Shown: positions 53,794-62,102 of the stretch, piece by piece
Numbering within the stretch: the first letter of the stretch is position 1
How the letters are laid out: the number at the start of each line of letters is the position of its first letter
NCBI GenBank assembly: GCA_020852655.1
Contig: JADZAI010000046.1
Span: 37,454 to 101,453, forward strand
DNA from: Alphaproteobacteria bacterium
GTDB lineage: Bacteria > Pseudomonadota > Alphaproteobacteria > Micropepsales > Micropepsaceae
Direction: 5' to 3'
Length of the DNA stretch: 64,000 nt
The notes under the pieces: generated by a model
The model's database searches: none
Told to the model about the DNA's origin: nothing
Seen by the model: only the letters and a program-made list of their open reading frames with translations
Position numbers and translations under genes: made by a program

Positions 53794-56043
53794 TCAGAAA
53801 TGCGCGCCGATGCGCAGGCCATAGGTGCGCGGCGGGTAGTAGGTGTAGTTGTCAATGCCGAAGCCCAGGCCGATCGTGTTCGACTGGAGACCGTCATTCG
53901 AGATGACGTCCTCGTCGCCGACATTGCGGACGAAGGCCGAGACGGTGTAGCGGCCGTCGAGGTCTTCCCATGTCAGCCCGAGATCGACGAGCGCATAGGA
54001 CGGCTGCCGGTCGCGCTCGGTGTTCGCGGACAGGAAGAAGAGATCGCTCGACCAGAAGAGATCGGCGCGCGGCGTGATCTTGCCGATGCTGGTCTCGAAC
54101 TCGTATTGCGCACCCAGCGTCAGCGTGAAGCGCGGCGTCTGGATGAGGCGGTTGCTGCTGAAGTCGGAGAGGACCGGCGGCACCTGGGGCTGGCGATTGT
54201 CGAAGGTGAAATACTCGTCATATTCCGCATCGGTCGCCGCACCCGCGATGTTCAGCCGCAGCGCATCCGTCACGTAGAACACGCCCTCGACCTCGAGGCC
54301 TGTCACCGTCGCCCGCCCGGCATTGTCGATGCGCGACCCGGTGATGTCCTGGACGAAGACCTGCATGTCCTTGATGTTGCTGCGATAGGCCGTGGCATTC
54401 AGGATGACGCGGCCTTCGGCCAGCGTCGACTTGACGCCGAACTCGTAGTTCATGACCGTCTCGGGATCGTAGATCCCCGGGAAGTTGCCGACGAGCTCGC
54501 CGCCCGCGAGGTAGCCGCGCGAGACATTGGCATAGAGCAGCACGTTTTCCCGGGCCTGGTAGGCGAGGCCGATCTTGCCGGTCCATTCGCTCCAACTCGG
54601 CGAGACATCCTTGTTCACGTCGAGCGAGAACGCGAAGTCGGGAATGGTGTAGTTGAGGAAGTCCACGACATGCTTCTTGTCGTGCGTGTAGCGCAGGCCG
54701 AGCGTGATGGTCAGCGGGATGTCCAGCGAGGTCTTCTTTAGGTCGTAGTCCAGCTGGGCGAACCCGGCCCACGACGTGGTCTTGATGTCGCCGCCGTTGG
54801 TGAAGATGAAGCCCGTGCCGAACGGCGCGTTCAGGCCCGTGTCGACATACTGGAAGCCCTGGTTGACATCCTCGCTGAAATAGAAGGCGCCGAAGATCCA
54901 GCGCAGCGGCGCTGCCTCGTCCGCCGACGCCAGGCGGAGTTCCTGGCTGAACTGTTCGCTGTCCATCGTCCAGTAGTTGAGGTGCGCGATGTCGAGTTCG
55001 GTACTGTCCGCATCGTTGGTCTGGAACCACGAGCCCTTGGTATAGGCGGTGACGGAGGTGAGAACCGCCCATCCGAGATTCCAGTCGAGCGTCGCGGAAT
55101 ATATCTCGCCGTCCTGGTCGAACAGGTCGGGATAGCCCGCCTCGGTATGGCGCGGGTTCGGATCGTAGACCTGCCCGACGAAGCGGGCCTGGCTGCCGAT
55201 CGGGGCGATGCCCCAGGCGAGCTTGGTGGCGACCGGGGACCGGTTGGAATTGTAGCTTGCCGAGAGCAGCAGCGAGACGTCGGGATTGAACTCGAACAGC
55301 AATTGGCCGCGGACGAGGTAGAAGTCCTGCCCGTCGCTGTCGTGCGTCGCGGTCGGAAGGTCGGAGAGATTGCGCTGGTAGCCGTCATGCTCGGCATAGA
55401 CACCGGTCAGGCGCGCGCTCACCTTGAATTCGGACTCCGGGGCCGTGAGCGGGGCGTTGATCCAGCCCCGGGCGGTGAAGGCGGAGTAGTTCCCCACGAG
55501 GACGTCGACATAGCCCGACAGCTCGTCGTCCGGCTTGTTCGTGATGACGTTGACCGATCCGCCGACCGAGTTACGGCCGTAGAGCGTGCCTTGCGGCCCG
55601 CGCAGCACCTCGATGCGGTTGACGTCGAAATACTCCGGGTCCACCGCCGTGGAGCGGGCCATATAGACGCCGTCGACGCTGTAGGCGACCGGCGAGTCGC
55701 CACCGCTCGTCGTGTTCTGGCTGCCGAGGCCCCGCAGGGTGATGACGTTCTCGCCGCCCGTCACGCCCGAGCCGAACCGAAGCGAGGGTATGCGCGTCGA
55801 GAGGTCGTCGAAGCCGACGATGCCCTGCGCGTCCAGCTTGTCGCCGCCGATGGCCGTCACCGCGATCGGAACGCTCTGGACATTCTCGGCGCGCCGCTGG
55901 GCGGTGACCGTGATGGACTCGCTTGCGGCGGCGTCCTGGGCGGCCGGAGGCTTGTCCGGCGCCGGCTGGGCCGCAGCGCTGAAAGCCAGCATGGCGGCGG
56001 AAGCGGCGTGGACAAGCAGCACGGAATTCATGCGTAAGCGCAT
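53794..56043 (-). CDS. TonB-dependent outer-membrane receptor
   Basis: 749 aa from the ATG at 56043 (GGGGAGGG upstream). Signal peptide (LLVHAASAAMLAFSAAAQ), TonB-box-like SITVTAQRR near residue 43, plug domain (LRGLGSQNTTSGG, IEVLRGPQGTLYGRNSVGG), 22-strand barrel, and the terminal Phe. The receptor type is that of sphingomonad/caulobacter nutrient uptake rather than siderophore-only. It is first in the operon with VOC and cyclase genes, so it likely imports their substrate. A TetR is divergent. Confidence 0.93.
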   Translation of the reverse strand: MRLRMNSVLLVHAASAAMLAFSAAAQPAPDKPPAAQDAAASESITVTAQRRAENVQSVPIAVTAIGGDKLDAQGIVGFDDLSTRIPSLRFGSGVTGGENVITLRGLGSQNTTSGGDSPVAYSVDGVYMARSTAVDPEYFDVNRIEVLRGPQGTLYGRNSVGGSVNVITNKPDDELSGYVDVLVGNYSAFTARGWINAPLTAPESEFKVSARLTGVYAEHDGYQRNLSDLPTATHDSDGQDFYLVRGQLLFEFNPDVSLLLSASYNSNRSPVATKLAWGIAPIGSQARFVGQVYDPNPRHTEAGYPDLFDQDGEIYSATLDWNLGWAVLTSVTAYTKGSWFQTNDADSTELDIAHLNYWTMDSEQFSQELRLASADEAAPLRWIFGAFYFSEDVNQGFQYVDTGLNAPFGTGFIFTNGGDIKTTSWAGFAQLDYDLKKTSLDIPLTITLGLRYTHDKKHVVDFLNYTIPDFAFSLDVNKDVSPSWSEWTGKIGLAYQARENVLLYANVSRGYLAGGELVGNFPGIYDPETVMNYEFGVKSTLAEGRVILNATAYRSNIKDMQVFVQDITGSRIDNAGRATVTGLEVEGVFYVTDALRLNIAGAATDAEYDEYFTFDNRQPQVPPVLSDFSSNRLIQTPRFTLTLGAQYEFETSIGKITPRADLFWSSDLFFLSANTERDRQPSYALVDLGLTWEDLDGRYTVSAFVRNVGDEDVISNDGLQSNTIGLGFGIDNYTYYPPRTYGLRIGAHF

Positions 56044-56128
56044 CGAAACCCTCCCCTCGTCGCGGCGATCTTTTTGATGCTCGCCGCCGGCGTTCTTATG
56101 GGCGCTCGTACGGCGCCGTTGCCGATTC

Positions 56129-56176
56129 CATAACACACGTTCGGACATTTGCAACCGTTTGCATAACGCATGTTCT
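56129..56176. promoter_or_regulatory. Pair of AAC-N4-GTT operator-like repeats between receptor and TetR genes
   Basis: Two similar units, CATAACACACGTTCGG (from 56129) and CATAACGCATGTTCTGG (from 56162), lie 33 bp apart. Each contains an AAC-N4-GTT inverted repeat (56132-56141 and 56165-56174). They sit in the 210-bp gap between the divergent receptor and TetR genes, and look like tandem operators, probably for that TetR. Confidence 0.6.
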
Positions 56177-56253
56177 GGTTTCGGCACGGTGCACCGTTTG
56201 ACAATCCCGCGCGCGCCCCATAGCTCGCAGCCAGGGGAAGGCTCAGGCGCCAG

Positions 56254-56865
56254 ATGGCGAAGCACGCAGGTCACGACGAGCGGCGATCCGCCTTTGCGGC
56301 GGCAGCCTTCCGTGCGCTTGCGCGGGAGGGCATCGCGGGCCTGACCGTTCGCAACGTCGCGCGCGAGGCCGGATTCACGACCGGAGCGCTGGTCCACTAT
56401 TATCCCTCGAAGAACCAGCTCTTCCTCGCAGCGTCCGAGCACGCCGCCTATGTCGTGCGCCCCCGCATGGAGCAGGACGAGGTGGCCTATGGCGGCCTCG
56501 AAGGCCTGCGGCGCGTCATCTACGACGCGCTCCCGACGACCGCCGAAGCCCGCGATCTGTGGTCGGTCTGGCTGGTGTTCTGGGATCGCGCCAAGACCGA
56601 TCCGGTGATCGGCGCACTCGCCCAGGAGCGCTACAGCGAGTGGCATGGCCGCCTGGAGCGGCTGATCCGGCGCGCCCAGGATGACGGGCTGATTGCCCAA
56701 ACGGCCGATGCCGGACTGCTGGCCCAGATGGCGATAGTGCTCGTCGACGGCATCGCCATCCAGACGCTGCGCACGAGCGCGCGCCTGTCGGCAAAGCGGC
56801 AGCGCGCGATGATCGACACCTGGATCGCGAACCTGCCGGCGCCGAAACGCCGGCCTCAGGCCTAG
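56254..56865 (+). CDS. TetR/AcrR family regulator (BetI-like)
   Basis: 203 aa. The helix-turn-helix LTVRNVAREAGFTTGALVHYY and the C-terminal domain (WSVWLVFWDRAK) resemble BetI-type repressors. It is divergent from the receptor-led operon, with a pair of repeats between them, so it is the likely substrate-responsive repressor. It converges with the metallo-hydrolase gene by a 4-bp overlap. Confidence 0.86.
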   Translation: MAKHAGHDERRSAFAAAAFRALAREGIAGLTVRNVAREAGFTTGALVHYYPSKNQLFLAASEHAAYVVRPRMEQDEVAYGGLEGLRRVIYDALPTTAEARDLWSVWLVFWDRAKTDPVIGALAQERYSEWHGRLERLIRRAQDDGLIAQTADAGLLAQMAIVLVDGIAIQTLRTSARLSAKRQRAMIDTWIANLPAPKRRPQA

Positions 56866-57956
56866 CGGCCCAGATCCTCGAAGACGGCGTCCTTCGATCC
56901 CGCGGGCAGCGTGATCAGCATCCCGTCATAGCCCAGCCGCACGTCGACCTGGCCGACCCCCGTATCGCGCAGGAAGACGCGCGCGCCGAGCCAGTGCGGC
57001 AAAGGCGGGATGAGGTGCGACAATACGAGATGCGCGACGCCGGCCTCCGCCGCCGTCTCCGCCGCGTCGCGCGGCGAGGCGTGATAGTCGGGAATATCGT
57101 GCAGGATCTTCGCGAAAGGCGTGCGGCCGTGCCGGGCCGCCGCGGCTTCCATCTCCGCAACGGTCGTCTTCAGCATCGCCTCGTGGATGAGCACGTCGGC
57201 ACCCTGGGCATGGCGCACCAGGCTGTCCGATTTCGCCGTATCGCCCGAGAAGACCAAAGAGCGGCCGCGATAGTCGAAGCGATAGCCGTAGGCCGGCACA
57301 ACGGGGTCGTGATGGACGGCGAACGCCGTGATCTTCAGCGCGCCGTCGTCGTAGACAACCGCATCCTCATCGCCGCGCAGGGGCGTTCCGTCCGGCGCGG
57401 CGATGAGGTGCGCCTCCATCTCGCCGAGATCGGGGCGAAGAAATTCCGGGCCGTGATGTGCCATGCGGTGGCTGCGATCCATCGCATAGGCCTCGTTGAA
57501 GCCTGCGACGACACGGTCGATGCCGGGCCCGCCATAGACCGCCAGCCGTTGCGGGCGCTGGGCGACCCAGGTCTGGAGGTTGACCTCCCCGAGGTCGCCG
57601 ATGTGGTCCGAATGGAAATGCGTCAGCAGCACCGCGGCGACCCGGTCCTGCGGGACCTGCCACCTCGTGACGTGCATCCACGACCCCGGCCCGGCATCGA
57701 CGACGAAGATCTTGCCCGCCGCGAACACGAGATGGCAGGCGGGCGAACGCTCCAGGTTGGACATCGGCGAGCCGCTGCCGCAGATCGCGACGCGGAGCGC
57801 ATCCTCGCCGACAAGGTCGTCACGCTGTCGCGAAAAGGCATCGTCGATGATGCCTGCGATCACGCGGTCCTGCACGGCGGGAATGAAATAGAGCGCCGCA
57901 AGACCCGCACCGGCGATGCCGACCACAGCGAAGATAGCCCAGCGCAACATCCTCAT
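56862..57956 (-). CDS. Metallo-beta-lactamase-fold hydrolase, membrane-anchored
   Basis: 364 aa. An N-terminal hydrophobic segment (AIFAVVGIAGAGLAALYFI) predicts a membrane anchor or uncleaved signal. The metal site is complete: LLTHFHSDHIGDLGE, FSGDTAKSD and a C-terminal LSHLIPP. It resembles the RNase Z/arylsulfatase-like branch of the MBL fold, acting on an unknown ester or phosphodiester outside the cytoplasm. It overlaps the TetR stop upstream by 4 nt, forming a two-gene unit. Confidence 0.85.
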   Translation of the reverse strand: MRMLRWAIFAVVGIAGAGLAALYFIPAVQDRVIAGIIDDAFSRQRDDLVGEDALRVAICGSGSPMSNLERSPACHLVFAAGKIFVVDAGPGSWMHVTRWQVPQDRVAAVLLTHFHSDHIGDLGEVNLQTWVAQRPQRLAVYGGPGIDRVVAGFNEAYAMDRSHRMAHHGPEFLRPDLGEMEAHLIAAPDGTPLRGDEDAVVYDDGALKITAFAVHHDPVVPAYGYRFDYRGRSLVFSGDTAKSDSLVRHAQGADVLIHEAMLKTTVAEMEAAAARHGRTPFAKILHDIPDYHASPRDAAETAAEAGVAHLVLSHLIPPLPHWLGARVFLRDTGVGQVDVRLGYDGMLITLPAGSKDAVFEDLGR

Positions 57957-58555
57957 GGCTCGAGCCCTCCCGTCAGCGCTTCCGTTCCCGCCGTGATCGC
58001 CGCCTTCGCAGCCGCGACGTCCAGCTTGCGCTCACGGCGCAGCCCGGCCCACGCCTCGAAGCCAAGCATCATGTCGAGCGCATCGAGCAAGGGCGGCGGG
58101 AGTTCGGCCAGCTCCGGCACGACGTCGAGCAGGAGCTGCCGCTGCATCCGCGCGAACCAGCGCTGGCGGCGGCGCAGGAAAGGCGAGCGGTGCGCATTCG
58201 CGATCCCGGCGATCTTGAACGGCATGATGCGCTCATAGACTTCGGCCCGCCGCTCGACGATCTCGCTCAGCCGGCCGCGCCATCCCTCCGACACGAAGGG
58301 CTGCTCCACGATGGGCCGGATCGGCGCCTCGATGACGGCGGCGATCTCGCGGTACAGCAGTTCCATGTCTTCGAAATGCCGGAAGACCGTGCGCAGGCCG
58401 ACCGCGGCGCGTGCGGCAATTTCTTCGGCCGTGGGGCTGACGCCGCCGCGCCGGATGATGTCGATGAAGGCGGCGACGATGCGGCGGCGGTTCTCCTCGC
58501 CCCGCGCCCGCCGTCCATCGACCGGTTCCGGCGTCTTTGCCTCCTGTGCTGCCAT
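57953..58555 (-). CDS. TetR/AcrR family regulator paired with the metallo-hydrolase
   Basis: 200 aa from the ATG at 58555; an upstream ATG at 58609 would start 5 nt from the operator and leave no leader. The helix-turn-helix is TAEEIAARAAVGLRTVFRHF. It is the first gene of the TetR-hydrolase operon and divergent from the DsbA-like gene; a 23-bp palindrome lies between. Confidence 0.84.
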   Translation of the reverse strand: MAAQEAKTPEPVDGRRARGEENRRRIVAAFIDIIRRGGVSPTAEEIAARAAVGLRTVFRHFEDMELLYREIAAVIEAPIRPIVEQPFVSEGWRGRLSEIVERRAEVYERIMPFKIAGIANAHRSPFLRRRQRWFARMQRQLLLDVVPELAELPPPLLDALDMMLGFEAWAGLRRERKLDVAAAKAAITAGTEALTGGLEP

Positions 58556-58613
58556 GACCTGCGCATGCCCCAGGCGGCATGTCCTCGATTGACGCTTCGG
58601 GATACGCATGATG

Positions 58614-58636
58614 TATTGGCATTATACATGCCAATA
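58614..58636. promoter_or_regulatory. 23-bp palindromic operator between divergent TetR and DsbA-like genes
   Basis: TATTGGCAT (58614-58622) and ATGCCAATA (58628-58636) are perfect 9-bp arms around TATAC. It lies 59 nt upstream of the TetR start and 31 nt upstream of the DsbA-like start, placed to control both. It is the cleanest regulator palindrome in the window. Confidence 0.75.
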
Positions 58637-58666
58637 GATCGACCGACCGTCAAGGGAACGTCCCAG

Positions 58667-59971
58667 ATGCGAGCAGCGCTTAGCCGCACCCTGTCCGCGG
58701 TCATGACGAGCGCGACGCTGCGCGATCTCAGCCGCCGGCTCCACGCCGCGCGGCGGAGATTGCGCGGCCGGTTGCCGGAGGTCCACTATTTCCACCAGAC
58801 GGACGACCCCTACAGCCATCTCGCAGCCCAGATGCTGCAAGATTTTCGCGCCCGGTATGCGATCGAGCTCCAGTGTCACGTCGCCCCGCCGCCGGATGAC
58901 GGTGCCGCTCCCGAGCGGGACAGGCTCACCGCGTGGTCGCTGCGCGATGCGGGCGATCTTGCCGGACGGCTGGGCCTCGACTGGCCGACGCCGGCCGCGA
59001 AGCCGCCGTCCCATCACATCGCGCTCGCCAATGCCGCCCTGGTGAGGAGCGGGCCGGACTTCCCGCTCCGCGCCGTCGAGGTCGGGCGGGCGCTGTGGCA
59101 CGGAGACGCGGAGTCCCTGGCGCGCTACGGCGCCGCGACGACACAGATCGAAGCGCGGCAGGCCATGGAGAAGGCCGCCAAGCTGCGCCAGGAGCTCGGC
59201 CATTATCTCGGCGCGACCTTCTATTTCGAAGGCGAGTGGTACTGGGGCCTCGACCGGCTGCACTATCTGGAGAAGCGTCTGCGCAACGCGGGCCTTGCGC
59301 GCGGAACCGCGGAGGGTCCTGTCCTCGCGCCGCCCGCCGACGTGACCCTGGAAAGCGCGCCGGCGCCCGGCACACGGCGCCCCGAACTCCACTTCTTCTT
59401 CTCGTTCCGCAGCCCCTACACCTATATCAGCGTCCCGCGCGTGCGGGCCCTGGCGCGGCATTACGATGCCGATCTGAAGCTGCGCTTCATCCTGCCGATG
59501 GTGATGCGCGGTCTGCCGGTGCCGCGCGCCAAGAGCCTCTACATCCTGCGCGACACGAAGCGCGAGGCTGACCGCGTGGGCCTGCCGTTCGGAAGGATCG
59601 TCGACCCGCGGGGCAAGGCCACCGAACGGGCCATTGCGGTGCTGCACCGCGCCATCCCCCTCGGCAAAGGCGAAGAATTCGCCGAGTCCTTCCTGCGCGG
59701 CGTCTGGTCGGAAGGCATCGACGGCGCCTCCGATGCCGGGCTCGCGAAGATGGCGGCGCGTGCTGGCCTGGATGATGAATTCGTCCGGGCGGCCCTGACC
59801 GATGAGTCCTGGCGGCCGATAGCCGAGGCCAATCGCGCCGAAATGTTTCAGATGGGCCTCTGGGGCGCGCCGACCCTGCGGGTCAATGACGGCGCCGGCC
59901 ACTGGGGACAGGATCGCCTCTGGGTGATCGAACGGGAGCTGATCGCGGCGACACGGCCGGCGCAGGCTTGA
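58667..59971 (+). CDS. Tandem DsbA-fold protein (2-hydroxychromene-2-carboxylate isomerase-like duplication)
   Basis: 434 aa from the ATG at 58667; an ATG at 58628 lies inside the palindrome. Two DsbA/HCCA-isomerase-like domains follow one another: the first from VHYFHQTDDPYSHLA (about residue 38), the second from LHFFFSFRSPYTYISVPR (about residue 240) ending at MGLWGAPTLRVN. Both lack the CxxC of disulfide oxidases; the second has the Ser position used by glutathione-dependent kappa-class/HCCA isomerases. A glutathione-linked isomerase or transferase is likely. Fusion of two such domains is uncommon. Confidence 0.78.
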   Translation: MRAALSRTLSAVMTSATLRDLSRRLHAARRRLRGRLPEVHYFHQTDDPYSHLAAQMLQDFRARYAIELQCHVAPPPDDGAAPERDRLTAWSLRDAGDLAGRLGLDWPTPAAKPPSHHIALANAALVRSGPDFPLRAVEVGRALWHGDAESLARYGAATTQIEARQAMEKAAKLRQELGHYLGATFYFEGEWYWGLDRLHYLEKRLRNAGLARGTAEGPVLAPPADVTLESAPAPGTRRPELHFFFSFRSPYTYISVPRVRALARHYDADLKLRFILPMVMRGLPVPRAKSLYILRDTKREADRVGLPFGRIVDPRGKATERAIAVLHRAIPLGKGEEFAESFLRGVWSEGIDGASDAGLAKMAARAGLDDEFVRAALTDESWRPIAEANRAEMFQMGLWGAPTLRVNDGAGHWGQDRLWVIERELIAATRPAQA

Positions 59972-60033
59972 GACTTGCCCCGATCGCCGCGGCGGACGAC
60001 CATACCGCCCCGTGAACAGATATCGTCACAGCC

Positions 60034-62073
60034 ATGCCCCGTCCCGCTGACGCGACCGGGACCCTCGAGACGGCGCTGGCCCACGCGCGCCGGCTGCTCC
60101 CCGGCCGCCCCGCCGATGCGCAGGCCCAGGCACAGGAGATCCTGCGTCTCGTCCCCGGCCATCCTCAGGCGGAGCTCGTGCTGGGGGCCGCCTGGCGCCG
60201 CCAGGGCGAACTGGACGCCGCACGCCGGGTGCTGGAGCCGCTGGCCCGGACCCAGCCGAACGTGCCGGCGGTCGCGCTGGAATGGGGCCTGACGCTCGGT
60301 GCGCTCGGCGAGCGGACCGCGGCGCTGCGCGAAGTGGGTCGCGCGGTGCGGATGGAGCCCGGGCTGACCCAGGGCTGGCGGCAGCTCGGCGACCAGTTGA
60401 TGCTGGCCGGCGACCTCGACGGCGCCGACGAGGCCTATGCGCTGCACCTGAAGGCTTCGAGCAAGGATCCCCGGCTGATGGAGGCCGCGGCGGCCCTGTG
60501 CGACAACAGACTGGCCATCGCGGAGCGCCTCCTGCGCGCTCATTTGAAGGCGGCGCCCACGGATGTCGCGGCGCTGCGCATGCTGGCCGAAACCGGCAGC
60601 CGGCTGGGCCGCTATGACGATGCCGAGAAGCTGCTCGCCCGCTGCCTCGCGCTGGCGCCCGGCTTCGCGGCGGCGCGTCACAACTACGCGACCGTCCTCT
60701 ATCGGCAAAGCAAGGCATCCGAAGCGCTTGGCGAAGTCGAGAGCCTGCTTGCGGCCGAACCGAGGAATGGCGGCTATCGCGCCCTACAGGCCGCCATCCT
60801 CGGCCAGCTCGGCGAATATCCCCGGGCGATCGCCGCCTATGAGAATCTGCTTGCCGCCCACCCGCAACAGCCCAAGGCGTGGATGAGCTATGGCCACGCG
60901 CTGAAGGCGATGGGCCGGCACGACGACGCCGTATCCGCCTATCGGCGCAGCGTCACCCTCCTGCCCTCGCTGGGCGAGGCCTCGTGGAGCCTCGCGAATC
61001 TCAAGACCTTCCGTTTCACAGATGCGGAGATCGCGGGGATGGAGCGGCAATTGGCCCGAACCGACCTCGCCGCCGAGGATCGCTTCCATCTGCATTTTGC
61101 GCTCGGCAAAGCGCTGGAGGACCGCGCGCGCTTCGCCCCCTCCTTTCAGCACTACGCGGCCGGCAATGCCCTGCGTCGCGGTGCCATCGCCTACGACCCC
61201 GACGAGATCTCCGACCATGTGCGGCGCTCCGAGGCCTTTTTCACGCCGGCCTTCTTTGCGGCGCGCCAGGGCCTCGGCTGCCCGGCGCCCGATCCCATCT
61301 TCGTCGTCGGCCTGCCGCGCTCCGGCTCGACGCTGGTCGAACAGATTCTCTCCAGCCATTCCGCCATCGAAGGCACGATGGAGCTGCCGAACATCATCGG
61401 CCTGGCGAAGGAACTGAGCGGCAAGAAGACGCGCACCGACCGCTCGGCCTACCCGGACATGCTCGCGGCGCTGGAACCGCAGCGGCTGTGCGCTTTCGGC
61501 GAAGACTATATCGCGCGCACCCGCGTGCATCGTCGTTTGGGCCGGCCGCATTTCATCGACAAGATGCCGAATAATTTCGCACATGTCGGGCTGATCCACC
61601 TGATCCTGCCCAATGCCAGGATTATCGACGCGCGCCGTCATCCCCTCGCCTGCTGCTTCTCCGGCTTCAAGCAGCATTTCGCCCGGGGACAGAACTTCAC
61701 CTACGACCTCACCGAGATCGGCCGCTACTATGCCGACTATGTCCGCCTGATGGCGCATTACGACGCCGTCCTGCCCGGCCGCGTGCACCGGGTGATCTAC
61801 GAGGAGATGGTCGCCGATCCCGAGCGCGAGGTGCGCCGCCTGCTCGAATATTGCGGGTTGCCCTTCGAGGAGGGCTGTTTGCGCTTCTACGAGAACGACC
61901 GCGCGGTGCGCACCGCGAGTTCCGAGCAGGTGCGAAGGCCCATCTTCACCGAGGGCCTGGAGCAGTGGAAGAATTACGAGCCCTGGCTCGACCCGCTCAA
62001 GGCCGCCCTCGGCAACGTCCTCGCCGAATATCCCGACGTGCCGAAATTCGGGCTGGCCAGCCCGGCCTTGTGA
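60034..62073 (+). CDS. TPR-sulfotransferase (copy 1)
   Basis: 679 aa. The N-terminal 350 residues are TPR units (for example AWMSYGHALKAMGRHDDAV). The C-terminal domain is a sulfotransferase: 5'-PAPS loop VVGLPRSGSTLVEQIL (about 424-440) and 3'-phosphate site ARRHPLACCFSGF (about 532-545). It would transfer sulfate from PAPS to a protein or glycan, with TPRs binding the substrate. There is no signal peptide, so cytoplasmic action is expected. It is followed 29 nt later by a near-copy. Confidence 0.88.
   Translation: MPRPADATGTLETALAHARRLLPGRPADAQAQAQEILRLVPGHPQAELVLGAAWRRQGELDAARRVLEPLARTQPNVPAVALEWGLTLGALGERTAALREVGRAVRMEPGLTQGWRQLGDQLMLAGDLDGADEAYALHLKASSKDPRLMEAAAALCDNRLAIAERLLRAHLKAAPTDVAALRMLAETGSRLGRYDDAEKLLARCLALAPGFAAARHNYATVLYRQSKASEALGEVESLLAAEPRNGGYRALQAAILGQLGEYPRAIAAYENLLAAHPQQPKAWMSYGHALKAMGRHDDAVSAYRRSVTLLPSLGEASWSLANLKTFRFTDAEIAGMERQLARTDLAAEDRFHLHFALGKALEDRARFAPSFQHYAAGNALRRGAIAYDPDEISDHVRRSEAFFTPAFFAARQGLGCPAPDPIFVVGLPRSGSTLVEQILSSHSAIEGTMELPNIIGLAKELSGKKTRTDRSAYPDMLAALEPQRLCAFGEDYIARTRVHRRLGRPHFIDKMPNNFAHVGLIHLILPNARIIDARRHPLACCFSGFKQHFARGQNFTYDLTEIGRYYADYVRLMAHYDAVLPGRVHRVIYEEMVADPEREVRRLLEYCGLPFEEGCLRFYENDRAVRTASSEQVRRPIFTEGLEQWKNYEPWLDPLKAALGNVLAEYPDVPKFGLASPAL
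61518..61934 (+). repeat. High-identity duplicated block, copy 1 (sulfotransferase 3' part)
   Basis: This stretch matches 63584-64000 at a constant offset of 2,066 bp with about a dozen differences over the 370 bp compared by eye, most at third positions. A second well-matched block is 61240-61400 with 63306-63466. The intervening codons and the TPR halves differ widely, so recent gene conversion of the catalytic half is likely. Confidence 0.85.
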
Positions 62074-62102
62074 GCCCTACGCAGCAGGGTCTAAACCGCG
62101 CC

